Assembly (NCBI RefSeq): GCF_030068505.1
Contig: NZ_JAQOSO010000096.1
Location: 1 to 64,000 of the forward strand
Direction: 5' to 3'
Source: Roseofilum capinflatum BLCC-M114
Lineage (GTDB): Bacteria > Cyanobacteriota > Cyanobacteriia > Cyanobacteriales > Desertifilaceae
DNA: 64,000 nt
In this document: positions 1-8,912 of the stretch, one piece after another
Layout: the number at the start of each line of letters is the position of its first letter
How positions within the stretch are numbered: position 1 is the stretch's first letter
The notes under the pieces: generated by a model
Database searches by the model: none
What the model was told of the DNA's origin: nothing
The model's input: the letters and a program-made list of their open reading frames with translations, nothing else
Made by a program: the position numbers and the translations under genes

Positions 1-120
1 TCGGTGCTGGTGTCGGTGCAGGAGTTGGTGCAGGAGTCGGTGCAGGAGTCGGTGCTGGTGATGGCGCTGGTGTCGGTGCAGGAGTTGGTGCAGGAGTCGG
101 TGCAGGAGTCGGTGCTGGTG
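1..120. repeat. tandem repeat encoding Pro-Ala-Pro-Thr linker
   Basis: Two adjacent 60-base copies differ only in their first few bases. Each is built of shorter GGTGCAGGAGTC-like units. On the minus strand they encode an alternating PAPTPAPT linker of the adhesin, typical of a flexible surface stalk. Confidence 0.85.
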
Positions 121-2206
121 ATAGTGTTACTTGAACAGTAATTGTGCCATCCGTGCCATTATTTGAACTCGCATCTAAGTCTCCATGGGTAATATTCCCT
201 TCTTGAGTTTGTAACGTAATATCACCACCATCCCCATTATTTGAGCTTGAATCAATATCTTCTGTAATAATGTCTCCTTCTTCAATTTTCAAGGTAACAT
301 CACCACCATCTCCATTGTTTGAGCTTGAATCAATATCTTCTGTAAGAATATTCCCTTGTTGAGTTTTCAAGATAATATTCCCCCCTGGGCTATTATTACT
401 CCTCGCCTCTAAATCTCCTGTCGTAATATTTCCCGTAGGAGCAGTAATAAAAATATTGCCTCCTGAGCCATTATTACTCCTGGTATTCAAATCTCCTGTT
501 GTAATATTTCCCGCCGAAGCTGTTAAAGAAATATCTCCCCCTGGCTCATTATTGCTCCTTGTACTCAAGTTCCCCAGACTAATACTGGCTCCAGAAATAT
601 TAATATCTCGACCGGGAGCGGTAATAGTTGAAGACAAGCTCATCCTAAATGAACCATTATCATCCCCATCTGCATCGGCTGTAAAGGTAATCGATCCCCC
701 TTCGACAAAATTCAGGGAAACGCCCCTAGAGATGGTAATATTATTGGTGGCTTGCAGTTCTATATTGCCGGTTTGTTGTTCTAAAACTTCGGCCGCAATC
801 GTAATATCATCTCCTGCAAAATCATTAAAGCCAATGGTGGGCAACTCATCCTCGACTTCTGAAGGCACAGAGAAAGAGCTATTAGCAATGGTAATATTTT
901 CTGGATCGAGTAAGAGGGTTCCCCATTCTCCACTGGGGGCGCTGACATCTACTGTGCCGGAAAACGTGAGGGTTTCTTTACCGGAAATTTCTACAAATCC
1001 GCCATTTCCTCCCGTTTCTCCGCCTCGTGCTTCTACTGTGCCGTAAAATTGGGTGGTTCCATCTGACCAAATGATGATTTCTCCCCCATTTCCTTGCTCT
1101 AGACTATTGGCGCGAATTTGGGAATGGGGATTAATTAAAGTTTGTTGGGCATTGGGGAGGGGGCCTTTGCCTTGAAATGAGCCGCCGATGTGAATTTGAC
1201 CGCCATTTTGGGGACTGGATGCATCAAGGGTTGCGTCAATGACACCGACTTGAGTGCCGATGAGGTTGATGGTTCCGGGGTTGAGGGTGGGTTGGGTATG
1301 GGAAACATCTAGGGTTCCGGAGGCGATCGCCACTCCCGGATTTTCTGGTACTGTAATCTGAGAACCGGATAACACCACCTGTCCCTGGGCATTCACCTCG
1401 ATTTGTGACGCATGGTGGGTGAGTGTCCCTCCCGTGAGCAGTTGGGGAACAGAGAGGGGGTTAAAGGGAACCGACTGGCGATCGCCCACTGGAATTTCTA
1501 AACTGAGTAAATGGCCCTCTTGGGAAATCCTGAGCGTATGATTGCCCGGAACTGCCCCCAGAGTCACTGTACCCCCTGGTGCGTTGAGCGTTCCCAGGTT
1601 AATCACCGTGCCCCCGGTTAAGCTCAAATTTTCACCCGGACTCACGGTTAAATTGCCCCAATTCAGAATGCCCCCCGGAGTCGCTCCATCAAACCTAAAT
1701 TCATTGGGTGTACCGGTCAAAATTTGCCAGTTATTGTCCCCAAACACATCCAACCATTGATTTTGACCAAAACCGATGCCCGTAGCGGTTGTAGCGTGAA
1801 ATGCGGCGGGAACGTTCAGTTGAGCATTGGGGCCAAAAATAATCCCCGCAGGATTAATCAGATAGAGATTTGAGGTTCCCCCCAAAACCTGGATTAACCC
1901 ATTAATGGTGGAAGGACTGCCCCCATTAATGCGGCTGAAGATATTCTCTATTCCCGGTGTCGATAAAAAATTGGCCACCTGATGAGGGTTAAGGCCAAAT
2001 TGGGTAAAACTATGAAACAGGTTCGCCCCATCAGCCGAGGGACTCCCCCCTTGGATATAAAATTGATTCCCCTGGGGAATGACCGTGGTTCCTGTACCAT
2101 CAGCAGCCGGTAGAATGGTTTGGGCTTGGGCAATCTGGAAATAGCTGCCGCATAACCATAGAGAAAGGGCAAGCAGGGGATTCAATCCGTTTATCCGCAG
2201 GGACAT
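1..2206 (-). CDS. filamentous haemagglutinin N-terminal domain adhesin, C-terminus beyond window
   Basis: About 735 residues are visible on the minus strand in one open frame that runs off the left edge. The start at 2206 gives a signal peptide (MSLRINGLNPLLALSLWL and onward to a cleavage near AQA). The TPS/haemagglutinin domain follows, with the family motif NLYLINPAG and the stretch FHATTATGIGF. After it come beta-helix rungs, including six near-perfect 26-residue repeats ending in SSNNG, then a Pro-Ala-Pro-Thr linker at the edge. The family is exported by two-partner secretion through an Omp85-type pore; no such partner gene is in the window. The start lies 6 bases after the DUF928 stop, so the two genes are probably cotranscribed. 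The C-terminal domain cannot be seen; the related gene at 35226-40466 ends in a CHAT domain. Confidence 0.85.
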   Translation of the reverse strand, partial: MSLRINGLNPLLALSLWLCGSYFQIAQAQTILPAADGTGTTVIPQGNQFYIQGGSPSADGANLFHSFTQFGLNPHQVANFLSTPGIENIFSRINGGSPSTINGLIQVLGGTSNLYLINPAGIIFGPNAQLNVPAAFHATTATGIGFGQNQWLDVFGDNNWQILTGTPNEFRFDGATPGGILNWGNLTVSPGENLSLTGGTVINLGTLNAPGGTVTLGAVPGNHTLRISQEGHLLSLEIPVGDRQSVPFNPLSVPQLLTGGTLTHHASQIEVNAQGQVVLSGSQITVPENPGVAIASGTLDVSHTQPTLNPGTINLIGTQVGVIDATLDASSPQNGGQIHIGGSFQGKGPLPNAQQTLINPHSQIRANSLEQGNGGEIIIWSDGTTQFYGTVEARGGETGGNGGFVEISGKETLTFSGTVDVSAPSGEWGTLLLDPENITIANSSFSVPSEVEDELPTIGFNDFAGDDITIAAEVLEQQTGNIELQATNNITISRGVSLNFVEGGSITFTADADGDDNGSFRMSLSSTITAPGRDINISGASISLGNLSTRSNNEPGGDISLTASAGNITTGDLNTRSNNGSGGNIFITAPTGNITTGDLEARSNNSPGGNIILKTQQGNILTEDIDSSSNNGDGGDVTLKIEEGDIITEDIDSSSNNGDGGDITLQTQEGNITHGDLDASSNNGTDGTITVQVTLSPAPTPAPTPAPTPAPTPAPSPAPTPAPTPAPTPAPTPAP
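145..612 (-). repeat. 78-base tandem repeats, beta-helix rungs
   Basis: Six consecutive 26-residue units of the form GDITLQTQEGNITHGDLDASSNNG lie within the adhesin. Two central units are almost identical at DNA level, which points to recent duplication or conversion. Boundaries are approximate. Confidence 0.75.
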
Positions 2207-2212
2207 AATTAA

Positions 2213-2965
2213 TTATTCGGATTCACTCGGTGAAAGAATAGGGGTTTGGGCAAAGGCATCGAGTTGAACAGAACGGAGCAGGGTTTGCCATTGGCTGGCG
2301 ATCGCCCCATTTTGGGGATTTTCATGATACAACTTAGCCATGGCTGATAGGGCATCATGCCAAATTCCGGACTCCGCATAGAGTTTAGGCAGTGTTTCTG
2401 GATTAGCTTGTTGAATTTGAGCTTTGAGATCGGCGTTGGCTTCCATCCGTTCGATCCAACCGTCTACGATAATATCACCGGTACGGTCTTGAGGATCGCA
2501 GACTATGGATAAATACCAATGATAAAGTTCATTGTTTTTTAACCCTTCTGTTTCTGCTTTGGATAACTCAATACTAACGATTCCAGATTCAGAAGGGGCA
2601 GGGACTTCTTTCTCGTAAATAATCGTTTCGTCGTTTTTGTCGAGTAAGGTAAATTGCAGCGTTTTACCTTCAGCTTTGGGCACATACCAGAACAAGGTCG
2701 GATGGCTCTCTAGAGTTAGGGCTAAATCTTTGACCGGAATTAAAGCCGTTAACGGTTGGCTATTCCCTTCCGAAACACTACAGCCACGGGTTCCCACATC
2801 TGCGGTTCTGGGGGGCGCTCCTCTCCCTGGAGGATTAAAGGCTTGGGCAATTTCAAAACTGGGTTTGGGAAGAGCAGTTGAGGCACTTTGCCAACCCAGA
2901 GTCGCCACGAAGGTTAAAGCAGCTAAGTTGTGGATAGCTTTTGATAAATGAGTGTTTCTTTTCAC
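2213..2965 (-). CDS. DUF928 domain-containing exported protein
   Basis: 250 residues. An N-terminal hydrophobic segment (residues 12-30) looks like a signal peptide. The conserved DUF928 core follows: GRGAPPRTADVGTRGC, then LTALIP, then the HPTLFWYVP motif, and a C-terminal helical part with a TPR-like look (KLYAESGIWHDALSAMAKLYHE). The start is GTG at 2965; no in-frame ATG fits better. DUF928 proteins are cyanobacterial, of unknown function, and are often found next to CHAT or haemagglutinin-domain genes, as here where the adhesin begins 6 bases downstream. A role in export or anchoring of the adhesin is an inference from this context. Confidence 0.85.
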   Translation of the reverse strand: MKRNTHLSKAIHNLAALTFVATLGWQSASTALPKPSFEIAQAFNPPGRGAPPRTADVGTRGCSVSEGNSQPLTALIPVKDLALTLESHPTLFWYVPKAEGKTLQFTLLDKNDETIIYEKEVPAPSESGIVSIELSKAETEGLKNNELYHWYLSIVCDPQDRTGDIIVDGWIERMEANADLKAQIQQANPETLPKLYAESGIWHDALSAMAKLYHENPQNGAIASQWQTLLRSVQLDAFAQTPILSPSESE

Positions 2966-3378
2966 TTTGGATGACCTAGGTTATACGATGGACATGGAGG
3001 CGCTTTTGAGATCTAAACAATCTCTATTAGGGCCTTACCCTGGCCGATCCGCAGACCAGTCAGGAGAGGAGTCCCAATATAACCAGTTTAGTTTCTTTTC
3101 GGTTTTATCTCTAACCGAACAACTACGGATTTTTATTTGAAGTTTGGATTAAGCGATCCGCAAGAGTTTTTGCTTGAGATTTAAAAAACGATCCTTAAGA
3201 TTTTCAGATTATATCCTTAATTTTCTTCCGGAAGACATCGAAACCTGATGAAATCTATAGATCGATCTTAACTGACCTTTTTCAGAAAAAAAGGGGGTTA
3301 GACCCCCCAATCACTGGCTCAATTCCTTAAAGATTCTTAACGAATGAATAGAATCCCTTCACCTGTCAGGTTTGGGAA
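2966..3378. other. intergenic region between DUF928 and gor
   Basis: 413 bases. It holds the gor terminator (3286-3308) and presumably the promoter of the DUF928-adhesin operon. Some open frames exist on the plus strand, but none has a credible start or recognisable protein. Confidence 0.6.
3286..3308 (-). terminator. intrinsic terminator of gor
   Basis: Read on the minus strand, GGGGGTCTAACCCCC forms a 5-bp GC stem with a short loop and is followed by seven T. It lies about 70 bases past the gor stop codon. Confidence 0.85.
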
Positions 3379-4728
3379 TTAGCGCATGGTGACAAATTCT
3401 TCGGCGGCACTGGGGTGGATGCCGACGGTGGCATCAAAGTTGGCTTTGGTGGCTCCCATTTTGAGGGCGATCGCCACTCCTTGGATAATTTCTCCCGCAT
3501 GTTCTCCTACCATATGCGCTCCTAAGACTTTATCGGTTTCTTCATTGACCACTAATTTCATTAACGTGCGGTCTTCCCGGCCACTCACCGTATGATAAAG
3601 GGGCTTAAATTTAGCCCGATAAACCTTAATTTTGTCTCCATATTGGGCGCGGGCTTCTTCTTCCGTTAACCCTACCGTTCCCGCTTCAGGATGGGAAAAG
3701 ACGGCTGTGGGGATATTATCATAAGCCATCTGCCGAGGTTTGCCCCCAAAATGGGTATCAGCAAGGGCGCGGCCTTCACCAATGGCAACCGGAGTTAAAT
3801 TCACCCGATCCGTACAGTCTCCGACGGCGTAAATATGCTCGATATTGGTGCGACTATTGGCATCCACGGCGATCGCCCCTTTCTCGACTTTGATCCCCAC
3901 TTTATCTAACCCCAATTTCTCTATATTGGGTTTGCGTCCGGTAGCCGAGATCCCCACCGCATCTACAATGACAATATCCTGTTCATTTTCGCGCTCAATG
4001 GTCACCGCTAAACCTTCATCGGTTTTTTCCACTTGAGTAATCACACTCTTATTCAAAACTCGAACCCCATGACGCTCCATTTCCGACTGAATATGGGTGC
4101 GAATATCCTCATCAAACCCATGAAGAATATGCTCCCGACGGATGACTTCCGTCACTTCCGTTCCCAATCCATGGAGAATACAGGCAAACTCAACACCAAT
4201 ATATCCCCCGCCCAAAATCACCACCCGTTTGGGTTGCTCCGTAAGCTGGAAAATCTGATCGGAAATTAAGGTATGTTCAATCCCCGGAATATCCGGTTTA
4301 ACCGGTTTCCCTCCCACAGCAATCAAAATTTTATCCGCCGTTACCGTTTCTTCGCCAACCTTCAGGGTATGAGGATCGACAAACTCGGCATAGTTGCGGT
4401 ATACCTTCACCTCAGACTTCTCTAACATTCTTTGATATACCCCATTCAGGCGATCGACTTCCCCATTCACCGCGCCGATCATTTTTGTCCAGTCCAGATG
4501 ACTTTCCACCGCACTCCAGCCATAGCCTTGGCTATCTTCAAACCAACTGGGAAAATGGGAAGCATGTACCATTAGTTTTTTGGGAATACAGCCTCGGTTC
4601 ACGCAAGTTCCCCCCAGGCGATCGAATTCTGCAATCCCCACCTTTGCGCCATATTCAGCAGCTCGTCTAGCGGTGGCAATTCCCCCGGAACCTGCACCAA
4701 TCACAAATAAATCAAAATCGTAACTCAT
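3379..4728 (-). CDS. gor: glutathione-disulfide reductase
   Basis: 449 residues, normal length. It reduces oxidised glutathione with NADPH in the cytoplasm. The N-terminal FAD site is VIGAGSGGIATARRAAEYG (from residue 9). The redox-active disulfide is C42/C47 in GGTCVNRGCIPKK. The second Rossmann motif GGGYIGVEFA is near 173, followed by Arg residues in EVIRREHILHGF that fit NADPH preference. A second FAD motif (YAVGDCTDRVNLTPVAI) is near 300, and the C-terminal active-site HPSAAEEFVTMR is complete, with His near 438. The start ATG has GGAGG 8 bases upstream. The gene stands alone, with a clear terminator after it. Confidence 0.96.
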   Translation of the reverse strand: MSYDFDLFVIGAGSGGIATARRAAEYGAKVGIAEFDRLGGTCVNRGCIPKKLMVHASHFPSWFEDSQGYGWSAVESHLDWTKMIGAVNGEVDRLNGVYQRMLEKSEVKVYRNYAEFVDPHTLKVGEETVTADKILIAVGGKPVKPDIPGIEHTLISDQIFQLTEQPKRVVILGGGYIGVEFACILHGLGTEVTEVIRREHILHGFDEDIRTHIQSEMERHGVRVLNKSVITQVEKTDEGLAVTIERENEQDIVIVDAVGISATGRKPNIEKLGLDKVGIKVEKGAIAVDANSRTNIEHIYAVGDCTDRVNLTPVAIGEGRALADTHFGGKPRQMAYDNIPTAVFSHPEAGTVGLTEEEARAQYGDKIKVYRAKFKPLYHTVSGREDRTLMKLVVNEETDKVLGAHMVGEHAGEIIQGVAIALKMGATKANFDATVGIHPSAAEEFVTMR

Positions 4729-4760
4729 CGTTGTGTTCCTCCCAATTTCCCTTCTATTGT

Positions 4761-4820
4761 AGGGTGGGCAGGAGGATAAGCAACAGGATTCAACTTCTAC
4801 CAGCAGAGCCTGCCCACCTT
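4761..4820. repeat. short inverted repeat (GGGTGGGCAGG family)
   Basis: AGGGTGGGCAGG at 4761-4772 pairs with CCTGCCCACCTT at 4809-4820. The same GTAGGGTGGGCAGGAGGA core occurs near 34987, and in reverse orientation at about 60186-60202 just after def, so this is a dispersed element. It lies between the divergent gor and adenine deaminase genes. Confidence 0.6.
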
Positions 4821-4961
4821 ATCCCATTTCTTGGTGAGAATGCAAGGTTATAGATCCCCCAAAGTCCCTTAAACAAGGGGCTTTACAGAGCTGAAGTGTT
4901 GCATAATGAAGAAGTAGAAATGGTATTAACTAGCCCAAACCGATTTATCTTCACCCAATAA

Positions 4962-5987
<1,026 letters not shown>

Positions 5988-6013
5988 AAACCCCGTCCTA
6001 AAAGGACGGCTTT
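5988..6013. terminator. GC-rich hairpin after adenine deaminase
   Basis: CCGTCC and GGACGG flank a TAAAA loop and are followed by CTTTATAG. It can act as the terminator. The same hairpin core (CCGTCC, TTAAA, GGACGG) forms one end of the IS200/IS605-like relic near 54930-54956, so it may be a leftover of such an element. Confidence 0.55.
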
Positions 6014-6014
6014 A

Positions 6015-6161
6015 TAGCTAGTCTAAATGAGTTGTGCAACGGGAAATGCCCTCTCCCTCAATCCCTCTCCCACGGGAGAGGGACTTTTTCCCCCTTCTCC
6101 CGTGGGAGAAGGGGGTAGGGGGATGAGGGGAAGCCATTACACAACTCATTTAGGTTTGCTA
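6015..6161. mobile_element. MITE family 1, complete copy (147 bp)
   Basis: The terminal inverted repeats are TAGCTAGTCTAAATGAG on the left and, reading inward from the right, TAGCAAACCTAAATGAG. Both continue as TTGTG(C/T)AA. TA dinucleotides flank both ends (6013-6014, 6162-6163), consistent with a TA target duplication. The interior is a set of G/C-rich hairpins (CCCTCTCCC, GGGAGAGGG and TTCTCCC, GGGAGAA). It has no coding capacity. Other copies are at 25175-25292 and 31092-31262. Confidence 0.85.
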
Positions 6162-6228
6162 TATATTCGTTGTGCTATTATTCATGCTATCCTGAGCCAA
6201 GATTATCTGTTTCCATTTCCATCTCCCT

Positions 6229-6759
6229 ATGGCACTGTTAGATTCAAAAGGTCGGTTATTTGGCAAGCTCTCCATTCTCGATCTCGGCGCTCTCGTCGTT
6301 ATTGGCCTAGTCTTATTCGGCATTTTCTTCTACCCAGGAACCTCTGGATCGGTTGCCCAAGTGGGAGTAACGACCAAACCAGTGGAAGTGGATGTCATTG
6401 TCCGGGGATTAAGCGTGCGGAGTCCAGAAGATTTGGTGCAAGAGTTCCGAGACACTCAGACCACCAATATTGTCATCCGCAATCAACCCTATGGAAGGGT
6501 AACGGTTAAATCTGTGGAACGCTTAGAACGTCGCGTCATTGTGCCTCAACCGGATGGTACAGTCCAAGGATTGAGCGATCCGAGGCCAGAAAGTGAATTT
6601 TCCCTCGATATGTTAATGACCCTCACTGGAAATGCTCAAATTACTGATAACGGTGTAGTTTTGGGCAATAGTAAGCTTAAAATTGGGACTCCTGTGGAGT
6701 TAGAAGGATTTACTTATAACTTTAATGGCAGTGTGATAGAAGTTCGCGTTTTGGAATAA
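6229..6759 (+). CDS. DUF4330 domain-containing membrane protein
   Basis: 176 residues. The start MALLDSKGRLFGKLSILDLG is typical of the cyanobacterial DUF4330 family. One membrane helix spans roughly residues 17-36 (LGALVVIGLVLFGIFFYP). The rest is a soluble beta-rich domain with the conserved run VDVIVRGLSVRSPEDL. The function is unknown. The gene stands alone between the MITE and a convergent gene. Confidence 0.85.
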   Translation: MALLDSKGRLFGKLSILDLGALVVIGLVLFGIFFYPGTSGSVAQVGVTTKPVEVDVIVRGLSVRSPEDLVQEFRDTQTTNIVIRNQPYGRVTVKSVERLERRVIVPQPDGTVQGLSDPRPESEFSLDMLMTLTGNAQITDNGVVLGNSKLKIGTPVELEGFTYNFNGSVIEVRVLE

Positions 6760-6854
6760 GAACCGGGTTGCTCAGAAGTTGGACTTAATCAAACTGCTGT
6801 ATCTACAATTAGGTATTCATAGTAGGTATTCTAGGCGATCGCCATGACAACTGT

Positions 6855-8375
6855 TTAATTGGACTTGATATTACGCCGATGTTTAATCCTCTTTTGGGCA
6901 ATTTTCCAAGCGCCGACAGAACAAATACAACTCACGAGTAAAGCAATGAGAAAGGGATGGGGCAGTTGATCTGGCTTTTGGGGATTCGGTAATTCCCAGG
7001 GTTCGAGCATTAAACCAGACGTGGAAGCAACGATCGCCCCCGCAGTGATTCCCACCCCGATCGCCTGAATTTCGTCTTGTAGGATGCGATCGCCTTCTGC
7101 TTGTTCGATCTCGACTAAACCGCGAATCGTGGCGATCGCCGTATCCAACAGGCGCGAGCCTTCCCCCAGATAGGTTAGGTTAGCGGTGATTTGTTTTTGG
7201 TACTGGCGGAAGTTGCGATCGGCAAACTTCAGCGTTGCGGTTAAATTACTGTCTGTAATATTCTCAATATAGATAATTTTCTGCTCATAATTCTGCCGAT
7301 GGATATCAATAGTATTGTGGAAATTGGCTAAACTCCGCAGAGTTTGCGAATAGGACAGGGAAATATCCAGCAGCCTCTTCAAGTTTCCCTTAAGCTGGTT
7401 AAGCTGCTCTGGGGATAAATCGAGTCGTTTATCATCGGAGATATTACTCGGAAATTGCTGAATAATTGCTTCAATTTTCTCGATATTATTTAATCCTTCC
7501 TGATATTCTGCCTGACTATCTTGATAGTTGCCGAAGTTCTTATAATCGTAGAGAAATAATTCGCTCCATTCAAATTGGGATTTATCCAATCGGGTAATAC
7601 TGTTTTCACGGAACGTCAGAAACAACCATATTTTACCATAATAACTATCCTGTTCTGGGCTGCAAAACTCATAAACATACCCATTAAAAAATCGCCAACG
7701 ATTTCTTAAGGGCAGGGCTTCTGGTAGAGAAGACAACCCTAATAAACTCAGTAAACACATTTGGGCAAATTGGGTTGAATCTTCCGGATCTTCCCTGAGT
7801 TGGGCACTGAGGATTAGAGTTTTACCTAAAAACGCCGTTCTTAAGATTTGGCAAAGTTTTTGTTGCTCTAGATCATCATTCACGCTAACTGTTGTGCCGC
7901 TAAAAAAATGAATCGAAGGTTTTAGAGCCTTTAATTCTGCAACACTTAATCCATCTTTACCGCTTAAGTCAGGTAAATAGAACGTAAATGAGCCAATGTA
8001 ACTATCATCAAACAATTGGGGATAGAAAAAACCCTTAAACGGAGGCTGCCATGCGAGAATAAAATTTTGTATGTGCCGGCCATTTGTGGCAGCGATATCT
8101 AACAGATCAAAGGGTGATTTAGGTTCATCTGAGCGCCACTGAATCTGAAGAGGCACGCCTTGGGAATCACTAGCATGATACTCTTTTAAGAGTACATCAT
8201 AATAAGATTGAATATCTGAACGGCTGATATGAATTCGCTCATAGTTGGTTGAACTGCCCTTTTGCAAGTGATAGGTGAACAGGCGCAACGTCACTTTATA
8301 GAGTTTAGGAAATCCTTTAATCACGGTTTTTAGGCTTCTCTTCTTGAGACTTTCCTTACCAGTTGCCGCAACCAC
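6855..8375 (-). CDS. hypothetical protein with C-terminal membrane hairpin
   Basis: 506 residues, not recognised. The N-terminal 280 residues look globular (hydrophobic motifs FYLPDLSGKDGL, RFFNGYVYEF). Residues about 285-430 are mostly helical and Gln/Glu-rich, probably coiled coil. Two hydrophobic segments lie near the end (around 435-455, and FLIALLVSCICSVGAWKIA around 474-492), followed by a basic tail. A long helical domain before two C-terminal membrane helices resembles CorA topology, but no GMN signature is present, so this is only a shape comparison. The 5' end overlaps the preceding small gene by 46 bases, which suggests translational coupling. Confidence 0.7.
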   Translation of the reverse strand: MVAATGKESLKKRSLKTVIKGFPKLYKVTLRLFTYHLQKGSSTNYERIHISRSDIQSYYDVLLKEYHASDSQGVPLQIQWRSDEPKSPFDLLDIAATNGRHIQNFILAWQPPFKGFFYPQLFDDSYIGSFTFYLPDLSGKDGLSVAELKALKPSIHFFSGTTVSVNDDLEQQKLCQILRTAFLGKTLILSAQLREDPEDSTQFAQMCLLSLLGLSSLPEALPLRNRWRFFNGYVYEFCSPEQDSYYGKIWLFLTFRENSITRLDKSQFEWSELFLYDYKNFGNYQDSQAEYQEGLNNIEKIEAIIQQFPSNISDDKRLDLSPEQLNQLKGNLKRLLDISLSYSQTLRSLANFHNTIDIHRQNYEQKIIYIENITDSNLTATLKFADRNFRQYQKQITANLTYLGEGSRLLDTAIATIRGLVEIEQAEGDRILQDEIQAIGVGITAGAIVASTSGLMLEPWELPNPQKPDQLPHPFLIALLVSCICSVGAWKIAQKRIKHRRNIKSN

Positions 8376-8539
8376 TGCGCCTCATTCTCCCTCCCTTCCT
8401 GCTCCATCTGCTCCGCGATAATCTCACACACCAGGAGAAACTCCCCATTCACCCATTCGCGGTTCTCGTTCAGTATCCGTCCCTCGTCCCCATCGGGACA
8501 AGTGAGCAGTTGTTGGATCGGGTTCAGGTAGGCATCCAT
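8330..8539 (-). CDS. small protein, stand-alone N-terminal module of cyanobacterial TPR/CHAT proteins
   Basis: 69 residues from the ATG at 8539. A longer frame starts at 8566 but its first nine residues lie in repeat DNA. The sequence AYLNPIQQLLTCPDGDEG, followed by an ILNENREWVN stretch and EIIAEQMEQEGRENEAQWL, resembles the roughly 70-residue N-terminal module known from many cyanobacterial TPR and CHAT proteins (pattern YLxLIxxLLxCPxGxE). Here it ends right after the module, with no TPR following. The stop lies inside the next gene. Whether it works as an adaptor for the 506-residue protein or is a remnant cannot be told. Confidence 0.6.
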   Translation of the reverse strand: MDAYLNPIQQLLTCPDGDEGRILNENREWVNGEFLLVCEIIAEQMEQEGRENEAQWLRQLVRKVSRREA

Positions 8540-8886
8540 GGCAATGAACAATGTGGCAATGAACAATTAACAATGAACAATTAACAATTATTTTTTGCAG
8601 AGGCTGGGTTTGTCGTGGCTCTTTCCTATTCTATCGCAGCGCAGCCCCCAGAAACCCCCTGCGTAGACCAGAAACCCTTGCGTAGCTCACTTTACCATCG
8701 CATTTTTGCTCAGTATCGGCGTGGCTTTATGTTTTGCAGCGCTAGTGAAACCGGCGATCGGTTTGATACGCTGGCTAATTCGCAAGGGTAAAGGTATCAA
8801 TTAACAATTACAGCGCTTCGCGATGTTATGGTGTACAGTCTTAAAGGCTCAAAGCTACCACAACCCTATTCCCTATTCCCTATTCC
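8540..8886. other. repeat-rich intergenic region
   Basis: It holds AACAATTAACAATTA-type short repeats near 8565-8592, a family 2 repeat element from about 8809, and runs of TTCCCTA. On the plus strand around 8687-8797 a short open frame gives a hydrophobic segment then KPAIGLIRWLIRKGKGIN and a stop. It looks like the tail of a membrane protein but has no start. Confidence 0.5.
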
Positions 8887-8912
8887 CTATTCCCTAGCGC
8901 TTCGCGCTATAT
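8809..8912. repeat. repeat family 2, copy 1 (termini ACAGCGCTTCGCG / CGCGAAGCGCTATA)
   Basis: About 65 bases here (starting ACAGCGCTTCGCGATGTTA, including GGTGTACAGTCTTAAAGGCT) match the reverse complement of 48050-48120 nearly base for base. The right part is a TTCCCTA heptamer array ending in TAGCGCTTCGCGCTATAT. The stop codon of the tRNA nucleotidyltransferase lies inside this element. Confidence 0.75.

Noticed and set aside
456-1046. Plus-strand open frame of 196 residues
   Set aside because: It is antisense to the adhesin beta-helix, has low-complexity composition and no homologue-like motifs.
6027-6509. Plus-strand open frame through the MITE and into the DUF4330 gene
   Set aside because: Its first part is MITE sequence and the rest is a shadow of DUF4330 in another frame.
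8687-8797. Short gene for a membrane peptide
   Set aside because: It has no start codon or ribosome site. It is at most the tail of a lost gene.
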